A stretch of 64,000 nucleotides of DNA, from assembly GCF_007923445.1 (NCBI RefSeq), contig NZ_VOJI01000003.1, forward strand, positions 62,001-126,000, written 5' to 3'. The notes below the pieces were generated by a model, which saw nothing but the letters and a program-made list of their open reading frames with translations, did not search any database and was not told the origin of the DNA. The DNA comes from Puniceibacterium confluentis (lineage in GTDB: Bacteria > Pseudomonadota > Alphaproteobacteria > Rhodobacterales > Rhodobacteraceae). Below are positions 1 to 9,474 of this stretch, one piece after another (position 1 is the stretch's first letter; every line of letters begins with the position of its first letter). Made by a program: the position numbers and the translations under genes.

Positions 1-46
1 ATACACGGTACCAAAAACCGATGCCTTACCGCTTGGCTACACCCCA
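1..46 (-). tRNA. tRNA-Gln (anticodon TTG), 5' part only
   Basis: The reverse strand reads the 5' part of a glutamine tRNA. The acceptor strand TGGGGTG begins at 46, a D-arm (AGCCAAGCGGTAAGGC) follows, and then an anticodon arm whose loop TTTTGGT carries TTG. The window edge removes the T-arm and 3' end, so this is truncation by the window and not a broken gene. Confidence 0.85.
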
Positions 47-423
47 ACTGAGCGGCTACTTACGCTGACATTTCCGGGTGATCAAGCCCTGCTCTTGCAA
101 AAATTTGGGCAATTTCACCTGCGCGTTGCCGGGCAGCGGATTGTTTCTACATGCTCCGGCCCTGGCAGCCTCGTGGCTGGGCCGCAGAACCTGTCACGAC
201 AGCCGCCGCACTTGCCTGTTCCCAAGTCCCTGTCCGTGGCGGATGCCGACATGACCCGGCCGTACGGAGCAGCGTCTCACATGCCGCAGGGCCGCAGGGT
301 GTTCGCGGATCAGGCTCCGGACAGGCGCACCGTCACGGGATGCCATCGCGACGACGCGATACTGCAGCCATCCGAAAATCCCGGGACATGCCCCCGTTAC
401 AGCGTCCTGTCAGGGACCGCGCC
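47..423. other. Intergenic spacer, no gene seen
   Basis: This stretch lies between the 5' end of tRNA-Gln and the 3' end of tadC, both on the minus strand. Short open frames exist but are rich in Arg, Pro, His and Cys and carry no recognisable domain or convincing ribosome site. It should hold the tRNA-Gln promoter and the 3' end of the tad transcript. No clear intrinsic terminator was found. Confidence 0.5.
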
Positions 424-1410
424 CTAGCCGAACATCGTGATCCAGCGGATCAACATCGGCGTGAGGCAGATCATCAGCAAGACCGGCATCATGAACAGCG
501 CCATGACGCCGGACATCTGCACCGGCAGGCGGTTGGCCTTTTCCTGTGCCCGCAGTTCCCGGTCGAGCCGCATGTCCAGCGCAAAGGTGTTCAGCGCCTG
601 AGACACGCTGGTGCCGAAATGACCCGCCTGCAGTATCACGTTGGCAAAGGACATCACTTCCGGCAGTCCGGTGCGTTCGGCCATGTCCAGAAAGGCTGTC
701 TGCCGCTCTTTGCCGGCCTGGATCTCGAGTTCCAGCATCATGAACTCCTGCGAGATTTCCGGCGCCACGGGCGCCAGCTCGTGCGACACCCGGACGATGG
801 CGGCGTCGAACCCGAGCCCGGCCTCGACTGAAATCTGCAGCAGGTCAAGCGCATTGGGCAGGCTGTACTTGATCGCCTGCCTGCGCGCGCTGATGCGTGC
901 ACCAAGCCACGCGGCGGGCCCGTAAAAGCCAAGCACCATCAGGGCCGTGATGACCTGAAGGGCGGTGACCATGGTTATGCCGTTCAGGGGATCGGCGAAA
1001 GGCAGGGCGTTTTTCCAACTCGCCGGCAGCATGATCCAGGTCAGGAAAAGTGACGGCAGAACCAGCCCCAGCAGCGCGCGGATGGCGTAATAGTACCGGA
1101 CCGAGTTGCGGCGTTGAATGCCCGCCTGACGCAGGCGCTTCTCGACCTTTGTCCGGTCACGCTTGGACGTCGGGACAAAGGCCTTGAGGAACCCCATCGG
1201 GTCGTTGTCCTCGCCGAGGATGAGGTCGAAATCGGTACCATGTGCGCGGGTGTTGCCATCGACGTCCATTCGGCGCATCGGCGCCGTCTTGCCGGTCGCG
1301 TTGGACAGGCCCAATGTAACCAGAAGAACCCCGAACCCGATGCCCGCAAGGGTTGCCAGTTCCACCCCCCAGGTGAGAGAGGACAGTTGGTCCATGACGG
1401 TCGAAAGCAT
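424..1410 (-). CDS. tadC: Tad pilus inner-membrane platform protein TadC
   Basis: About 328 aa, a type II secretion F-domain protein and, with TadB, one of the two integral membrane platform proteins of the Tad pilus machine. Hydrophobic segments lie near the N-terminus, in two stretches between residues 110 and 175, and at the extreme C-terminus. The cytoplasmic F-domain holds the family-like stretch NALDLLQISVEAGLGFDAAI. The chosen ATG has AGGAGG seven bases upstream; a GTG one codon earlier is possible. It follows tadB by 11 bases and is the last tad gene in the window. No tadD follows, unlike many tad loci. Confidence 0.9.
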   Translation of the reverse strand: MLSTVMDQLSSLTWGVELATLAGIGFGVLLVTLGLSNATGKTAPMRRMDVDGNTRAHGTDFDLILGEDNDPMGFLKAFVPTSKRDRTKVEKRLRQAGIQRRNSVRYYYAIRALLGLVLPSLFLTWIMLPASWKNALPFADPLNGITMVTALQVITALMVLGFYGPAAWLGARISARRQAIKYSLPNALDLLQISVEAGLGFDAAIVRVSHELAPVAPEISQEFMMLELEIQAGKERQTAFLDMAERTGLPEVMSFANVILQAGHFGTSVSQALNTFALDMRLDRELRAQEKANRLPVQMSGVMALFMMPVLLMICLTPMLIRWITMFG

Positions 1411-1421
1411 CACCTGTCCTC

Positions 1422-2390
1422 CTAGAATTTGAAGTTGATCAGGCGGCGCAGGATGAGTCCCTGTGCCACGATCAACATGATTATCGCGAAGCCGAAGTAG
1501 CGGAACAACGGATGAGCATAGACGTCGCCGTAGAAGGACGGTGTCGAAAGATGGATCGACAGGAAGATCAGCACAGGCAGAAAAGTAAGGATCACGCCGC
1601 TGAGGCGACCTTCGGCCGAGATCGCCCTGATCTTTTTCTGCATCGTTTGTCGATCGCGGATCACTTTTCCCAGCACATTCAGGACCCGCGCGAGATTGCC
1701 CCCGGTCCCGTGCTGAATGCCCACACTCACGGCCAGATAGCGGGCGTCTTCGGTTCCGGCGCGTTCGGCAAAATCGTGGAAGGCCGTCACCAGATCATCG
1801 CCATAGCTGATCTGGTCCTGAATGACCCCGAACTCCGAGCCGATGGGATCGGCCATGTCGGTCGCGACGCTGGCCACGGTGACGGCGAGAGGGTGGCCGA
1901 CCTTAAGTCCCCGCGCCATCAGATCCAGGGCATCCGGCAGTTGTTCGGTCATCTTCTTGGCGCGGGCCTCTTTCATCTGCTGAAGTACCGCAAGTGGCAC
2001 GCCGAAAGCGGCGAACAGGGCGGCGGGCGCTGCAACCATGGGATCGACGAACTGTACGGCAGCGGCAAAGACCGCCGCGGCCAGCAGCACAACGATCGAA
2101 AAGAAACCGACCAGTCCAATTTGCCCGCCGGCGTGGGCCAGCAGGCGGCGCAGACGCAGGATCAGCGAACCCGAGGAGTTGCCTTGCTGCAGAGAGGGAT
2201 CGCGCAGCAGGTTCAGCACCGTTTCGGTATTGGCCCCGCCCTGGATCATCCGCATGCGCCGGTTACGGGCTTCGGACCCGGTTTCACGCTTCGAAATCAG
2301 CTGAAACATGCCGTCCAGAACCAAGAGCACGCCGATGAACAGCCCCATGTAAATCAGAATGGACCATTGGATGGAGAGGGTCTGTATCAT
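1422..2390 (-). CDS. tadB: Tad pilus inner-membrane platform protein TadB
   Basis: 322 aa with an N-terminal membrane segment, paired helices around residues 95-135 and two C-terminal membrane helices. The F-domain motif QLPDALDLMARGLKVGHPL sits between them. TadB and TadC together form the platform on which the CpaF ATPase acts during Flp pilin assembly. The ATG overlaps the cpaF stop (ATGA), which suggests translational coupling and one polycistronic message. Confidence 0.92.
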   Translation of the reverse strand: MIQTLSIQWSILIYMGLFIGVLLVLDGMFQLISKRETGSEARNRRMRMIQGGANTETVLNLLRDPSLQQGNSSGSLILRLRRLLAHAGGQIGLVGFFSIVVLLAAAVFAAAVQFVDPMVAAPAALFAAFGVPLAVLQQMKEARAKKMTEQLPDALDLMARGLKVGHPLAVTVASVATDMADPIGSEFGVIQDQISYGDDLVTAFHDFAERAGTEDARYLAVSVGIQHGTGGNLARVLNVLGKVIRDRQTMQKKIRAISAEGRLSGVILTFLPVLIFLSIHLSTPSFYGDVYAHPLFRYFGFAIIMLIVAQGLILRRLINFKF

Positions 2391-3778
2391 GACAGAACCT
2401 CCTCGCGCTGGAACATCTGGGGATCAAGCTTGATCCCGGCCGCGCGCATCAGATCGTAGCATTTCGGCCGGATGCCGGTTGCGACGAACTTTCCCAGAAC
2501 CTGACCGGAGGTGGAAATCCCCTGGCGCTTGAACACAAAGATGTCCTGCATGGTGATGGTTTCATCTTCCATCCCGGTGATCTCCGAAATGCTGATGACA
2601 CGGCGATGGCCATCGCTCAACCGGCTGAGCTGGATCACGATGTGAATCGCCGCCGCGATCTGCGAGCGGATGGTCTTGATCGGAAGATCGGCTCCGACCA
2701 TCGTCACCATCTGCTCGACCCGTCCCACGGCGTCACGCGCCGAATTTGCGTGGATCGTCGTCATCGACCCGTCATGACCGGTGTTCATCGCCTGAAGCAT
2801 GTCAAAACATTCGGCACCGCGCACCTCGCCCACGATGATGCGATCCGGACGCATTCTCAGGGCATTGCGGACCAGGTCGCGCTGCAGGATCGCGCCCTGG
2901 CCTTCGGAATTCGCCGGGCGGGTCTCGAGACGCACGACGTGATCCTGTTGCAACTGCAGTTCCGCGGCATCCTCGATTGTGACGATGCGCTGGCGGGCAT
3001 CAATGAAGGATGACATCGCATTCAGCATTGTGGTCTTGCCCGAGCCGGTGCCCCCGGAGATCAGCACATTCAGCCGCGCTTCGACCATCGCGGTCAGAAT
3101 GTCGGCGGCTCTGTGGTCCAGGGCGCCCTGCTCGATCAGGCGGTCAAGGGTCAGCGGGCTGCGCGAGAATTTCCTGATCGACAGGGCCGGGCCGTCAACG
3201 GTGCAGGGACGGATGATCGCATTCACCCGGCTGCCGTCCTCAAGGCGTGCGTCGACCCAGGGCTGGGATTCGTCGATGCGGCGCCCGACCTTCGAAACAA
3301 TCTTGTCGATGATCCGCAGAAGGTGGCGTTCGTCCCGGAACCTCACCGTGGATTTCTCCAGCATTCCGAACCGTTCGACATAAACCTGATCGTGCGAGTT
3401 CACGAGAATGTCGTTTATCGTCGGGTCTTCCAACAGCGGCTCGAGTGGCCCGAGCCCCATGACCTCGAAGATCAGCTCCTCGACCAGAGAGGTGAAGGCG
3501 GCCGCGCGCATCTGCACGCCTTCGGTCTCAAGAATGCTCGTGACCAGTGCCGAGATCTGCCGCTTCAGTTCAGAGGCTTCGACCTTGTCGATCATCGACA
3601 GGTTCAGCCGGTCGAGCAGTTCTGCGTGCAGGCGGCTTTTCAGCTCCAGGTGGGCCTGCAATTCCAGGTCGATCCCGGGTTCCGGCACCGCAGGCAGTTT
3701 CGCCTCAGCAGCAGGTTGCACCAATTTGACAACCTTTCCAACTGACTGTGACTTGCGGGATTTGAAATCCTTAAACAT
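2387..3778 (-). CDS. cpaF: Tad secretion ATPase CpaF/TadA
   Basis: 463 aa, a cytoplasmic secretion ATPase of the VirB11/GspE class that powers Flp pilus assembly. Walker A is GGTGSGKTT (residues 242-250), Walker B lies in [12 protein letters not shown] (310-321) and the His box in [14 protein letters not shown] (333-346). The N-terminal 60 residues are a variable, charged region before the conserved N-domain. The ATG overlaps the end of cpaE by 8 bases. The catalytic motifs are complete, so the motor looks functional. Confidence 0.95.
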   Translation of the reverse strand: MFKDFKSRKSQSVGKVVKLVQPAAEAKLPAVPEPGIDLELQAHLELKSRLHAELLDRLNLSMIDKVEASELKRQISALVTSILETEGVQMRAAAFTSLVEELIFEVMGLGPLEPLLEDPTINDILVNSHDQVYVERFGMLEKSTVRFRDERHLLRIIDKIVSKVGRRIDESQPWVDARLEDGSRVNAIIRPCTVDGPALSIRKFSRSPLTLDRLIEQGALDHRAADILTAMVEARLNVLISGGTGSGKTTMLNAMSSFIDARQRIVTIEDAAELQLQQDHVVRLETRPANSEGQGAILQRDLVRNALRMRPDRIIVGEVRGAECFDMLQAMNTGHDGSMTTIHANSARDAVGRVEQMVTMVGADLPIKTIRSQIAAAIHIVIQLSRLSDGHRRVISISEITGMEDETITMQDIFVFKRQGISTSGQVLGKFVATGIRPKCYDLMRAAGIKLDPQMFQREEVLS

Positions 3779-5030
3779 TTTTCGTCATCCCTGATCTGGC
3801 TTTTTTGGTTAAGGTTTTAGAATCCATTAGAAATGTGGAGGACATTCTGGTCAGCGCCTTGCCGAGGTCAGAGCCGCCATGCGTCGCGATGACAGGACGG
3901 CCGAGATCAACCGATTTGCGCGCGACCCTGGGATTATCCGGCAGCCAGTGTGACAGCCGGACCCCGAGAACCCTTTCCGCCTCGCGTACATGATCCGATT
4001 TCAGGAACGGCTTCTTTTCGTGATTGACCACGATGTCGACCTTGAGATGGTCCCGTTCCGACCGGAAGAAATTCAGCAGGCGGCGCGCCTGACGCACGCA
4101 GGGCACGCTGGTATCCGTAATGATCAGCAGCTGTGACGCGGTGCGGACGACCGGTTCGATCCAGTCCACCAGGGCTCTGGGCATGTCGACGATGATATAG
4201 TCATATTCGCGTTGCAACAGCGCAAGGATTTCGGTGACCATTTCGACCGAGACCGACTGGAGCGGCGCAACGGTGGCAGGAGCGCAAAGCACATCTATTC
4301 CCAGTTCGTGCTTGTGCATGATCCCGGCCAGATACCGGGCGTCGGGCATTTCCTCGCTCGCGATCATCCGCAGGAAACCGCCGTTGTCTTCGATATCCAG
4401 GAAAACATTCGCGTTCCCGAACTGAAGGTCAAAGTCCAGCAGGGCCACCCGCTTGCGTTCCTGTTTCCGGAACATCGAGCCCTTGCGCGCCAGACTGCAC
4501 GCCAGATTGACCGCCACAGTGGTCGCGCCGATTCCGCCGCGCGCCTGGGTCACGGCGATCACCTGCGCCAACTCTGTCGCCTCTTTCGGCGCTTCAATCA
4601 GATGAACGGGGGCATGATGGATCTCCAGCGTGTGGTCGATCACCTTCTTCAGCGCTTCTGGCGTGATATCGATCGGCAGAACCTCGTCTATTCCGATATC
4701 TGCCAGGTGGCGGGCCTTGGCGATGGACAGGTTGCTGTCGGTCAGGGCGATGAAAAGTGTCAGGCCCTTGCGGTTTCGCAGCCGTGCCTCGATGGCGTTG
4801 CATTCCGGCACATCCTCCGGGTCGGCATCAAAGACCACCACATCGTACTTGAACACAAGATCAAGCGAGTCGTTGTTCAGGGATTGGAAGTTCGAATTTT
4901 CGATCGACACGACCGAATCTTTCCACATCGGTCCCAACTCGGAAAAGCACTGAACAAACGCCGGATTCGCCGAGAGCACCAGGATGGTGCTGGATTTTCT
5001 GTTGGCAGATATTTCAGATAGGTGGATCAT
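3771..5030 (-). CDS. cpaE: Tad pilus localisation ATPase CpaE/TadZ
   Basis: 419 aa. Residues 1-140 look like the receiver-like domain usual in CpaE/TadZ. They are followed by a MinD/ParA-type ATPase with a deviant P-loop ARGGIGATT (about 163-171) and the downstream stretch RVALLDFDLQFGN. This family places the Tad machine within the cell. The start overlaps the stop of the upstream tadE-like gene (ATGA). The N-terminal domain keeps an FDAD motif near residue 67, but phosphorylation is not expected in this family. Confidence 0.9.
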   Translation of the reverse strand: MIHLSEISANRKSSTILVLSANPAFVQCFSELGPMWKDSVVSIENSNFQSLNNDSLDLVFKYDVVVFDADPEDVPECNAIEARLRNRKGLTLFIALTDSNLSIAKARHLADIGIDEVLPIDITPEALKKVIDHTLEIHHAPVHLIEAPKEATELAQVIAVTQARGGIGATTVAVNLACSLARKGSMFRKQERKRVALLDFDLQFGNANVFLDIEDNGGFLRMIASEEMPDARYLAGIMHKHELGIDVLCAPATVAPLQSVSVEMVTEILALLQREYDYIIVDMPRALVDWIEPVVRTASQLLIITDTSVPCVRQARRLLNFFRSERDHLKVDIVVNHEKKPFLKSDHVREAERVLGVRLSHWLPDNPRVARKSVDLGRPVIATHGGSDLGKALTRMSSTFLMDSKTLTKKARSGMTKNV

Positions 5031-5680
5031 CCGTTTTCTCCCGATGCGAGGTCTTCCGCAGGCAGCGAAATGCTGAAATTTGAATAAGAAATGGGGTTGC
5101 CCAATGTGCCGGGGGAGGATGCCCCGGCGGCAGCGGCCAATTGGCCAAGTGGCGAAATGAACTGGAAATTCGGCAGGTTGAGTTCGACGGTGACGACCGG
5201 CGTATAAGGACCGCCCAGAAACCCGAGATTGGAATCGTAGGTATAGGTGAACTCCAGCGCCGCAATCGTGGCGTCCGTTGGCAGAAAGACCCTGATCCGG
5301 TTCCAGATCTCGTTCGCCGTCGGGTTCGCAGCGGCGCCCACACAGGTGACTTCGGCAGCGGCAGCACAGACCGATGCGCCTGCCTTGCAGGACGTCCCGT
5401 AGCGGGGGGGCGTTGTTCCCGGTGCGACTGTACCGCGCGCGTGCAGTTCGGGGACCCCGGCACAGGCCGGCGGGCGCACGACGGCGATTCGCGCCGCCAC
5501 CTGCGCGGCGGTCTGTGCCATGACATTGTTGCCGGACAGGCGGCCGAAATCGAGCAGGGTAAAAAAGAGAAAGAAGAACAGAGAGATGACAATGGCGAAT
5601 TCAACGAGAACCGCACCGCTGTCGTCACCGGCAAAGCCGCGGTCCTGCTGGAGAGGACGGTTATGCCATACACCGGTCAT
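5027..5680 (-). CDS. TadE-like minor pseudopilin (first of two)
   Basis: 217 aa. An N-terminal DDSGAVLVEFAIVISLFFFL stretch matches TadE/TadF-type pseudopilins: a Gly before the hydrophobic helix and Glu at +5 after the presumed prepilin-peptidase site. The rest is a periplasmic domain with several cysteines (in PPACAG, TSCKAG, SVCAAA, VTCVGA) that could form disulfides. It overlaps both neighbours by 4 bases and so is tightly coupled to the tad message. Whether it corresponds to TadE or TadF cannot be settled by eye. Confidence 0.8.
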   Translation of the reverse strand: MTGVWHNRPLQQDRGFAGDDSGAVLVEFAIVISLFFFLFFTLLDFGRLSGNNVMAQTAAQVAARIAVVRPPACAGVPELHARGTVAPGTTPPRYGTSCKAGASVCAAAAEVTCVGAAANPTANEIWNRIRVFLPTDATIAALEFTYTYDSNLGFLGGPYTPVVTVELNLPNFQFISPLGQLAAAAGASSPGTLGNPISYSNFSISLPAEDLASGENG

Positions 5681-6174
5681 TGTCCGAATATCCGGGCCTG
5701 GTCAGTGATGGTCGTCGTCTGGGTCGAAAGGCTTCCGCCGAACAGATCAAGAATGCCCGACAGCGGAAACTGGAGCGTCATGTTCGCTGTTACCGTGCCA
5801 ACCGGTGCCGGACTGACCCGATAGCTGCCGATGACACAGGAATACGACGGGGTCACGTAATTGACTGTCACCGAACTTGGCATCAAGGCGGTTCCGCCAA
5901 GATCATTTTCGACGATGTCCTTCAGTGTCGCCGTGAGGTCCGCCACGCTGCCGCCGGTGTCGCAGATGTTCGACGGCGTGGTGCGTGCCATGTAACGCGC
6001 CGCATCCCGGACGCCCGCCACCGCCGCCTGATATGATTTCATCATCTTGGCGCTTTCCACCGTCACGGCAAAAACAGCCAGCATGAGCGGCATGACCAGG
6101 GCGAATTCAACGAGAACGGACCCGTCCTCTCGGTTCAGGAAGTTGCGGATTCTGGAATTACGGCTGCGGGTCAT
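5677..6174 (-). CDS. TadE-like minor pseudopilin (second of two)
   Basis: 165 aa. NREDGSVLVEFALVMPLMLA near residue 15 is a TadE-type pseudopilin signature (Gly, then a helix with Glu at +5) preceded by a basic leader. The remainder is a short extracytoplasmic domain with two Cys. It lies 12 bases after the tadG-like gene and overlaps the next tadE-like gene by 4 bases. Like the other minor pilins it needs a prepilin peptidase, and no gene for one is present in the window. Confidence 0.82.
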   Translation of the reverse strand: MTRSRNSRIRNFLNREDGSVLVEFALVMPLMLAVFAVTVESAKMMKSYQAAVAGVRDAARYMARTTPSNICDTGGSVADLTATLKDIVENDLGGTALMPSSVTVNYVTPSYSCVIGSYRVSPAPVGTVTANMTLQFPLSGILDLFGGSLSTQTTTITDQARIFGQ

Positions 6175-6186
6175 CGGCGCACACTC

Positions 6187-7722
6187 TCAGCGATACAACT
6201 GGACGACATCGCGGAAGATACCGCCGAAATTGCTGGTGCCCCCGCCCGCGACATCCGTAAAACCGACGACTTCCCCGTAAATGCCGAATCCCGGGGGCGA
6301 CGAGCCATCTTCGCCCACGGGTTCGGTGAGGAAGACCGAGATATACTGTGTGACCGGCACACCCGTTGTGCTGCCGTTGATCGTGGTCGTGGTACAGTCG
6401 ACCCCTGCCGCATTGACAACCCGGCGTTCCGGCAGGGTCGACATCTGCGACGAACACTTTGGACGACCGGTTTCCGACAGCGTGGGATTGAGGATCGCAT
6501 TGGCGTTTGGCGGCGAAAACGGGTTAGAGTTGCCGTATGCGATTTCACGGAGGTACATTCCGAACCGCGTATTCGCGTATTGGGTATTCGTGCCGGTCAG
6601 GGCGGGCAGATGCGTATCGCTTCCCACGCCGTCCGCGGTCCCGTCGGCGAGGTCATGATTGACGTTGAGATACCCCTGCCGGTCCCATGTTCCGTCGCCA
6701 AAGCGGTTGTTGCCGCCGCAGGTTCCCGCGATCATGCAGGAGTCGCGCGGCAGTGCCCGGGTATCTGGCGTCACCGTCGCGGAGCCCTGGATGCAGGCGC
6801 CCGCTCCGCCAGGCTTGATCCCCTTGATCACGTTCGGAGCCGGAGCATAGAGCGGGTTGTTCTTTTTGCCGTTCAGCACGGCGCGGTAGATGTCAAAGCG
6901 CACGTTGAAGGCAGCGTTGGTGATGCCGACCTTCTGCCCCGGTTCGGTGTCGATGCCGTTGGACAGGGCACATTGCGTGATATTCTGCTGTGCGGCGATC
7001 AGGCAGGCCAGCTTGTTGCCGCCCTGGTCCGCGCAGACACCGGACAGGTCCTGGAAATTGTCCAGGTCCACGAACCCAAAGTTTCCCGGGGCCCACGCGC
7101 TGCCAGAGCCGCCGCTGCGCAAGTCGATCATGTCGCCCACGTCCAGCGTCGATTCCCAGTTCGGCGGCAGGCAGAACATGAGGGGTGAAATGTCACAGGC
7201 AGCCTGGGTGTACCCGGCCACCGCTTCTGCGCTGAGATCGGTGACAGTAAAGGTCGCGCCACCCAGCATCTGCCTGACGGCCGAGGCGAGCTGCATGCTG
7301 ACCGAGCGGGGCGTGATCACGACCCGTGCGTACTTTGCCTGCCGGGCGGTCGGTGCCGGAGATTCCACCGTCATCGGAGTCTGGTCCGACGCAGGCAGGG
7401 AGCTGTGGAATGTCAGGGTGTAGTCGCTGGACCCCGAGAGGTTCGCCGTCCCGGATGCGAAGGTTTGACCACGCGAAATCATGTTGGCCGCCGCTGCTGC
7501 CGAGCGCGTCAGCGCATCGGATCTTCCATCAAGTTCACCGGCCGCCGCGAGCGCGACGTTGTCTGCAAAGGACTGGAACTCCGCATGAGTGGAAGAGACC
7601 CGGCCAACATCCAGCGCAATCGCCATGAAGCCGAAAAAAGCCACCATCGATGCGGCCCAGAGAATGGCGATCGTTCCTTCGTCATCCCTGCGGAAGCCGG
7701 ACAGGCTGGTATAAAGGCGCAT
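6187..7722 (-). CDS. tadG: TadG-like pilus assembly protein (Tad domain)
   Basis: 511 aa. The N-terminus (DDEGTIAILWAASMVAFFGFM) is the hydrophobic TadG/Tad-domain segment. It is followed by the family-typical ALDVGRVSSTHAEFQSFADN and a long periplasmic region rich in Gly, Asn, Thr and Cys. TadG-like proteins are thought to be minor pilins or envelope-spanning assembly factors. ATG 7722 is preferred over an in-frame TTG two codons upstream because AAGGGAG lies 8 bases before it. It directly follows cpaB, in the place where a cpaC secretin gene is often found. Confidence 0.85.
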   Translation of the reverse strand: MRLYTSLSGFRRDDEGTIAILWAASMVAFFGFMAIALDVGRVSSTHAEFQSFADNVALAAAGELDGRSDALTRSAAAAANMISRGQTFASGTANLSGSSDYTLTFHSSLPASDQTPMTVESPAPTARQAKYARVVITPRSVSMQLASAVRQMLGGATFTVTDLSAEAVAGYTQAACDISPLMFCLPPNWESTLDVGDMIDLRSGGSGSAWAPGNFGFVDLDNFQDLSGVCADQGGNKLACLIAAQQNITQCALSNGIDTEPGQKVGITNAAFNVRFDIYRAVLNGKKNNPLYAPAPNVIKGIKPGGAGACIQGSATVTPDTRALPRDSCMIAGTCGGNNRFGDGTWDRQGYLNVNHDLADGTADGVGSDTHLPALTGTNTQYANTRFGMYLREIAYGNSNPFSPPNANAILNPTLSETGRPKCSSQMSTLPERRVVNAAGVDCTTTTINGSTTGVPVTQYISVFLTEPVGEDGSSPPGFGIYGEVVGFTDVAGGGTSNFGGIFRDVVQLYR

Positions 7723-7787
7723 ATCCAAATCTCCCTTCCGAGTTCCCGATCAATTATCGGGCGGTTGATGTTTTTGGCGGGGTGAAT

Positions 7788-8582
7788 TCAACGAATGGAT
7801 TCTTCCGCCACGAAATTGGCGCGGCGCACTGTGATGGTCGGGCGCTTGTCCTCGTCCTCTACGGGCGAGTCGTTCTGCAACAGGTCACGCATGTCGACCA
7901 TGTCCATCAGCTTGTCTTCGACGTTGTTCAGCGTCCGCAGCGTGAGGCTCAGCGATCCGGCCTTTTGGGCCAGAGCCAGCCGCTGACCCTGATCCGGTGT
8001 CACTTCTACCGTCAGAGTCCGGGCCACTTCGGGCTGGTTTTTCTGCTCTTCGGATTGCTGGTCCACACCAAGAACCCGGATGTTCTGAAGGATCGTGACG
8101 GCGGTATAATTGCCGGAATCGCTCTGAGTCATCAGGATGTCGATATAATCGCCCGGCGTCACAAAGCCGCCCACGGCTGTGACGGCGTCCACCTTTATCG
8201 CCATGGCGCGGGTGTTCTCGCCCAGTTTCTGAACGAGGGTCACTTTCTCTCCATAGCCCGAGACTTTCGACGCCAGGATGACCTCTCCCATAAAGAAACG
8301 CCCCTTGGCGCGGCGCGGCTCCTGACCTGATCTTGCCACAATCTGTTCGATCTCTGTGAATGCACCAATCGGCATCGCTTCAATCGGCCAGGCCTGCACG
8401 GTCAGCATGTGTGCTTCGACCGGCTGGCTGAAATCTATATCGGCACGGGCCACGACGACCTGTGCCAATCCGGATGCCATATCCTTGGTCCCGGGCTGGA
8501 AAATTTGTTCTCTGGCAAAGAGGACCGAGCCTGCGGCGATCGCGACCCCAAATATTGTGGTGACTATCGGTTTGATACGCAT
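7788..8582 (-). CDS. cpaB: Flp pilus assembly protein CpaB/RcpC
   Basis: 264 aa. The N-terminal membrane anchor (PIVTTIFGVAIAAGSVLFA) is followed by a SAF-like domain around residues 45-110, with VVVARADIDFSQPVEAHML, and a C-terminal RcpC-type domain. CpaB/RcpC is periplasmic and is thought to work with the CpaC secretin. That makes the absence of a secretin gene next door notable. The ATG is supported by GGGAGA five bases upstream. The gene is separated from flp by about 175 bases that contain a stem-loop. Confidence 0.9.
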   Translation of the reverse strand: MRIKPIVTTIFGVAIAAGSVLFAREQIFQPGTKDMASGLAQVVVARADIDFSQPVEAHMLTVQAWPIEAMPIGAFTEIEQIVARSGQEPRRAKGRFFMGEVILASKVSGYGEKVTLVQKLGENTRAMAIKVDAVTAVGGFVTPGDYIDILMTQSDSGNYTAVTILQNIRVLGVDQQSEEQKNQPEVARTLTVEVTPDQGQRLALAQKAGSLSLTLRTLNNVEDKLMDMVDMRDLLQNDSPVEDEDKRPTITVRRANFVAEESIR

Positions 8583-8690
8583 GGCTGTCTCCCTGGCGCT
8601 GCGCGCCATAAAATCTGCCTTGAAAAGAAAATGACCTCTTTAATGGACGCAGTACTGTCTGTTTGTTCGCAATGGCTTAGAGGTCACGCC

Positions 8691-8714
8691 CCTCCGAAGG
8701 CCGAAGCCTGGAGG
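8691..8714 (-). terminator. Stem-loop between flp and cpaB
   Basis: On the coding strand, CCTCC-AGGC pairs with GCCT-(TC)-GGAGG around a TTCG tetraloop. It lies in the 175-base gap after flp and has no U tract. It may act as a partial terminator or an RNA-stabilising processing point that keeps the pilin mRNA more abundant than the machinery genes. That role is inferred from position only. Confidence 0.45.
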
Positions 8715-8758
8715 AGCGAGATTTGGCATAAAGCTGTCTGAAATAGACGGAAATGACT

Positions 8759-8944
8759 TTAGCAGGTTGCGCTGCCCAAGGCGGTGCATGCACCGGTCAC
8801 GTTCGTATTGGTCGTGGTGCCCAGATAGGTGAAGGCGCCAACTGCAATAGAGCCGACGACCAGAAGTGCGAGGCCGTATTCAACGATGGCCGCACCGCTT
8901 TCGTCCTTGGAAAAGGTCTTCATGAACTTGGCAAACTTGGACAT
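8759..8944 (-). CDS. flp: Flp/Fap-type IVb major pilin
   Basis: 61 aa prepilin with a basic leader (MSKFAKFMKTFSKDESG), a predicted prepilin-peptidase cut after Gly17, and the Flp signature AAIVEYGLALLVV with Glu at +5 and Tyr at +6. The mature pilin would be 44 aa and ends with two cysteines. AGGGGG lies a few bases before the ATG. It is the first gene of the tad locus and is divergent from the luxR-type gene. A prepilin peptidase (CpaA) has to come from elsewhere in the genome. Confidence 0.95.
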   Translation of the reverse strand: MSKFAKFMKTFSKDESGAAIVEYGLALLVVGSIAVGAFTYLGTTTNTNVTGACTALGSATC

Positions 8945-9474
8945 AGGATCCCCCTATTTATGTTACTTAAAATGAAACCCCTGGCAGTTATGGGGCTGGA
9001 ATTCGAATAAGTTGGCTTCGAACTCAATTGCCATCATATCGCCGCAATCTAATGCTCCACATCCGTCACTTGATGTATTAATTCCCGCATAGGTTGATTT
9101 TGTAGGATTTTATAACCTGTGAAAGTGAATAATTAATCTATCTGAAAGTTGGATGAGTGATTCCCGGCGAATCAGCGAGTCGGCACCCCTGACGCGAGAT
9201 CTTCACAGGAACACAACCCAAAGATTACATCGCGCGGTACTTTTTTTCGGGCCGCCGTGAAAGGTCAGATCTGTAACGCAGGCTGTCCTGGTTGCCACAA
9301 CCCTGTAAACATAGGGGAAAATGGTGTCGGGGAGTATATTTCAGTCTGTTACAGGGATGTGGCCGTCAAACTATCTGTTGTTCGAAAATTTCGTTAGGCT
9401 TAATTTTTAGTGACTTTTTTGTGAATTGATTAATCTCTGCTCATTTTGTCAGAGTTCCGGGGGTAAATTGTGAA
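8945..9474. promoter_or_regulatory. Divergent flp / luxR-type regulatory region
   Basis: 530 bases separate the divergent flp and luxR-type genes, and the stretch is visibly more AT-rich than its surroundings. No credible gene is inside. A repeated GAAAGT motif occurs around 9120-9150 and AT tracts lie near 9380-9440. I could not assign a specific -35/-10 pair or regulator site with confidence. Its length and composition suggest long upstream control of pilin transcription. Confidence 0.5.

Noticed and set aside
8980-9000. Sigma-54-like GG-N10-GC pair in the flp upstream region
   Set aside because: The orientation faces away from flp, it lies almost 500 bases from the luxR-type start, and the flanking bases do not fit the TGGCAC/TTGCA pattern.
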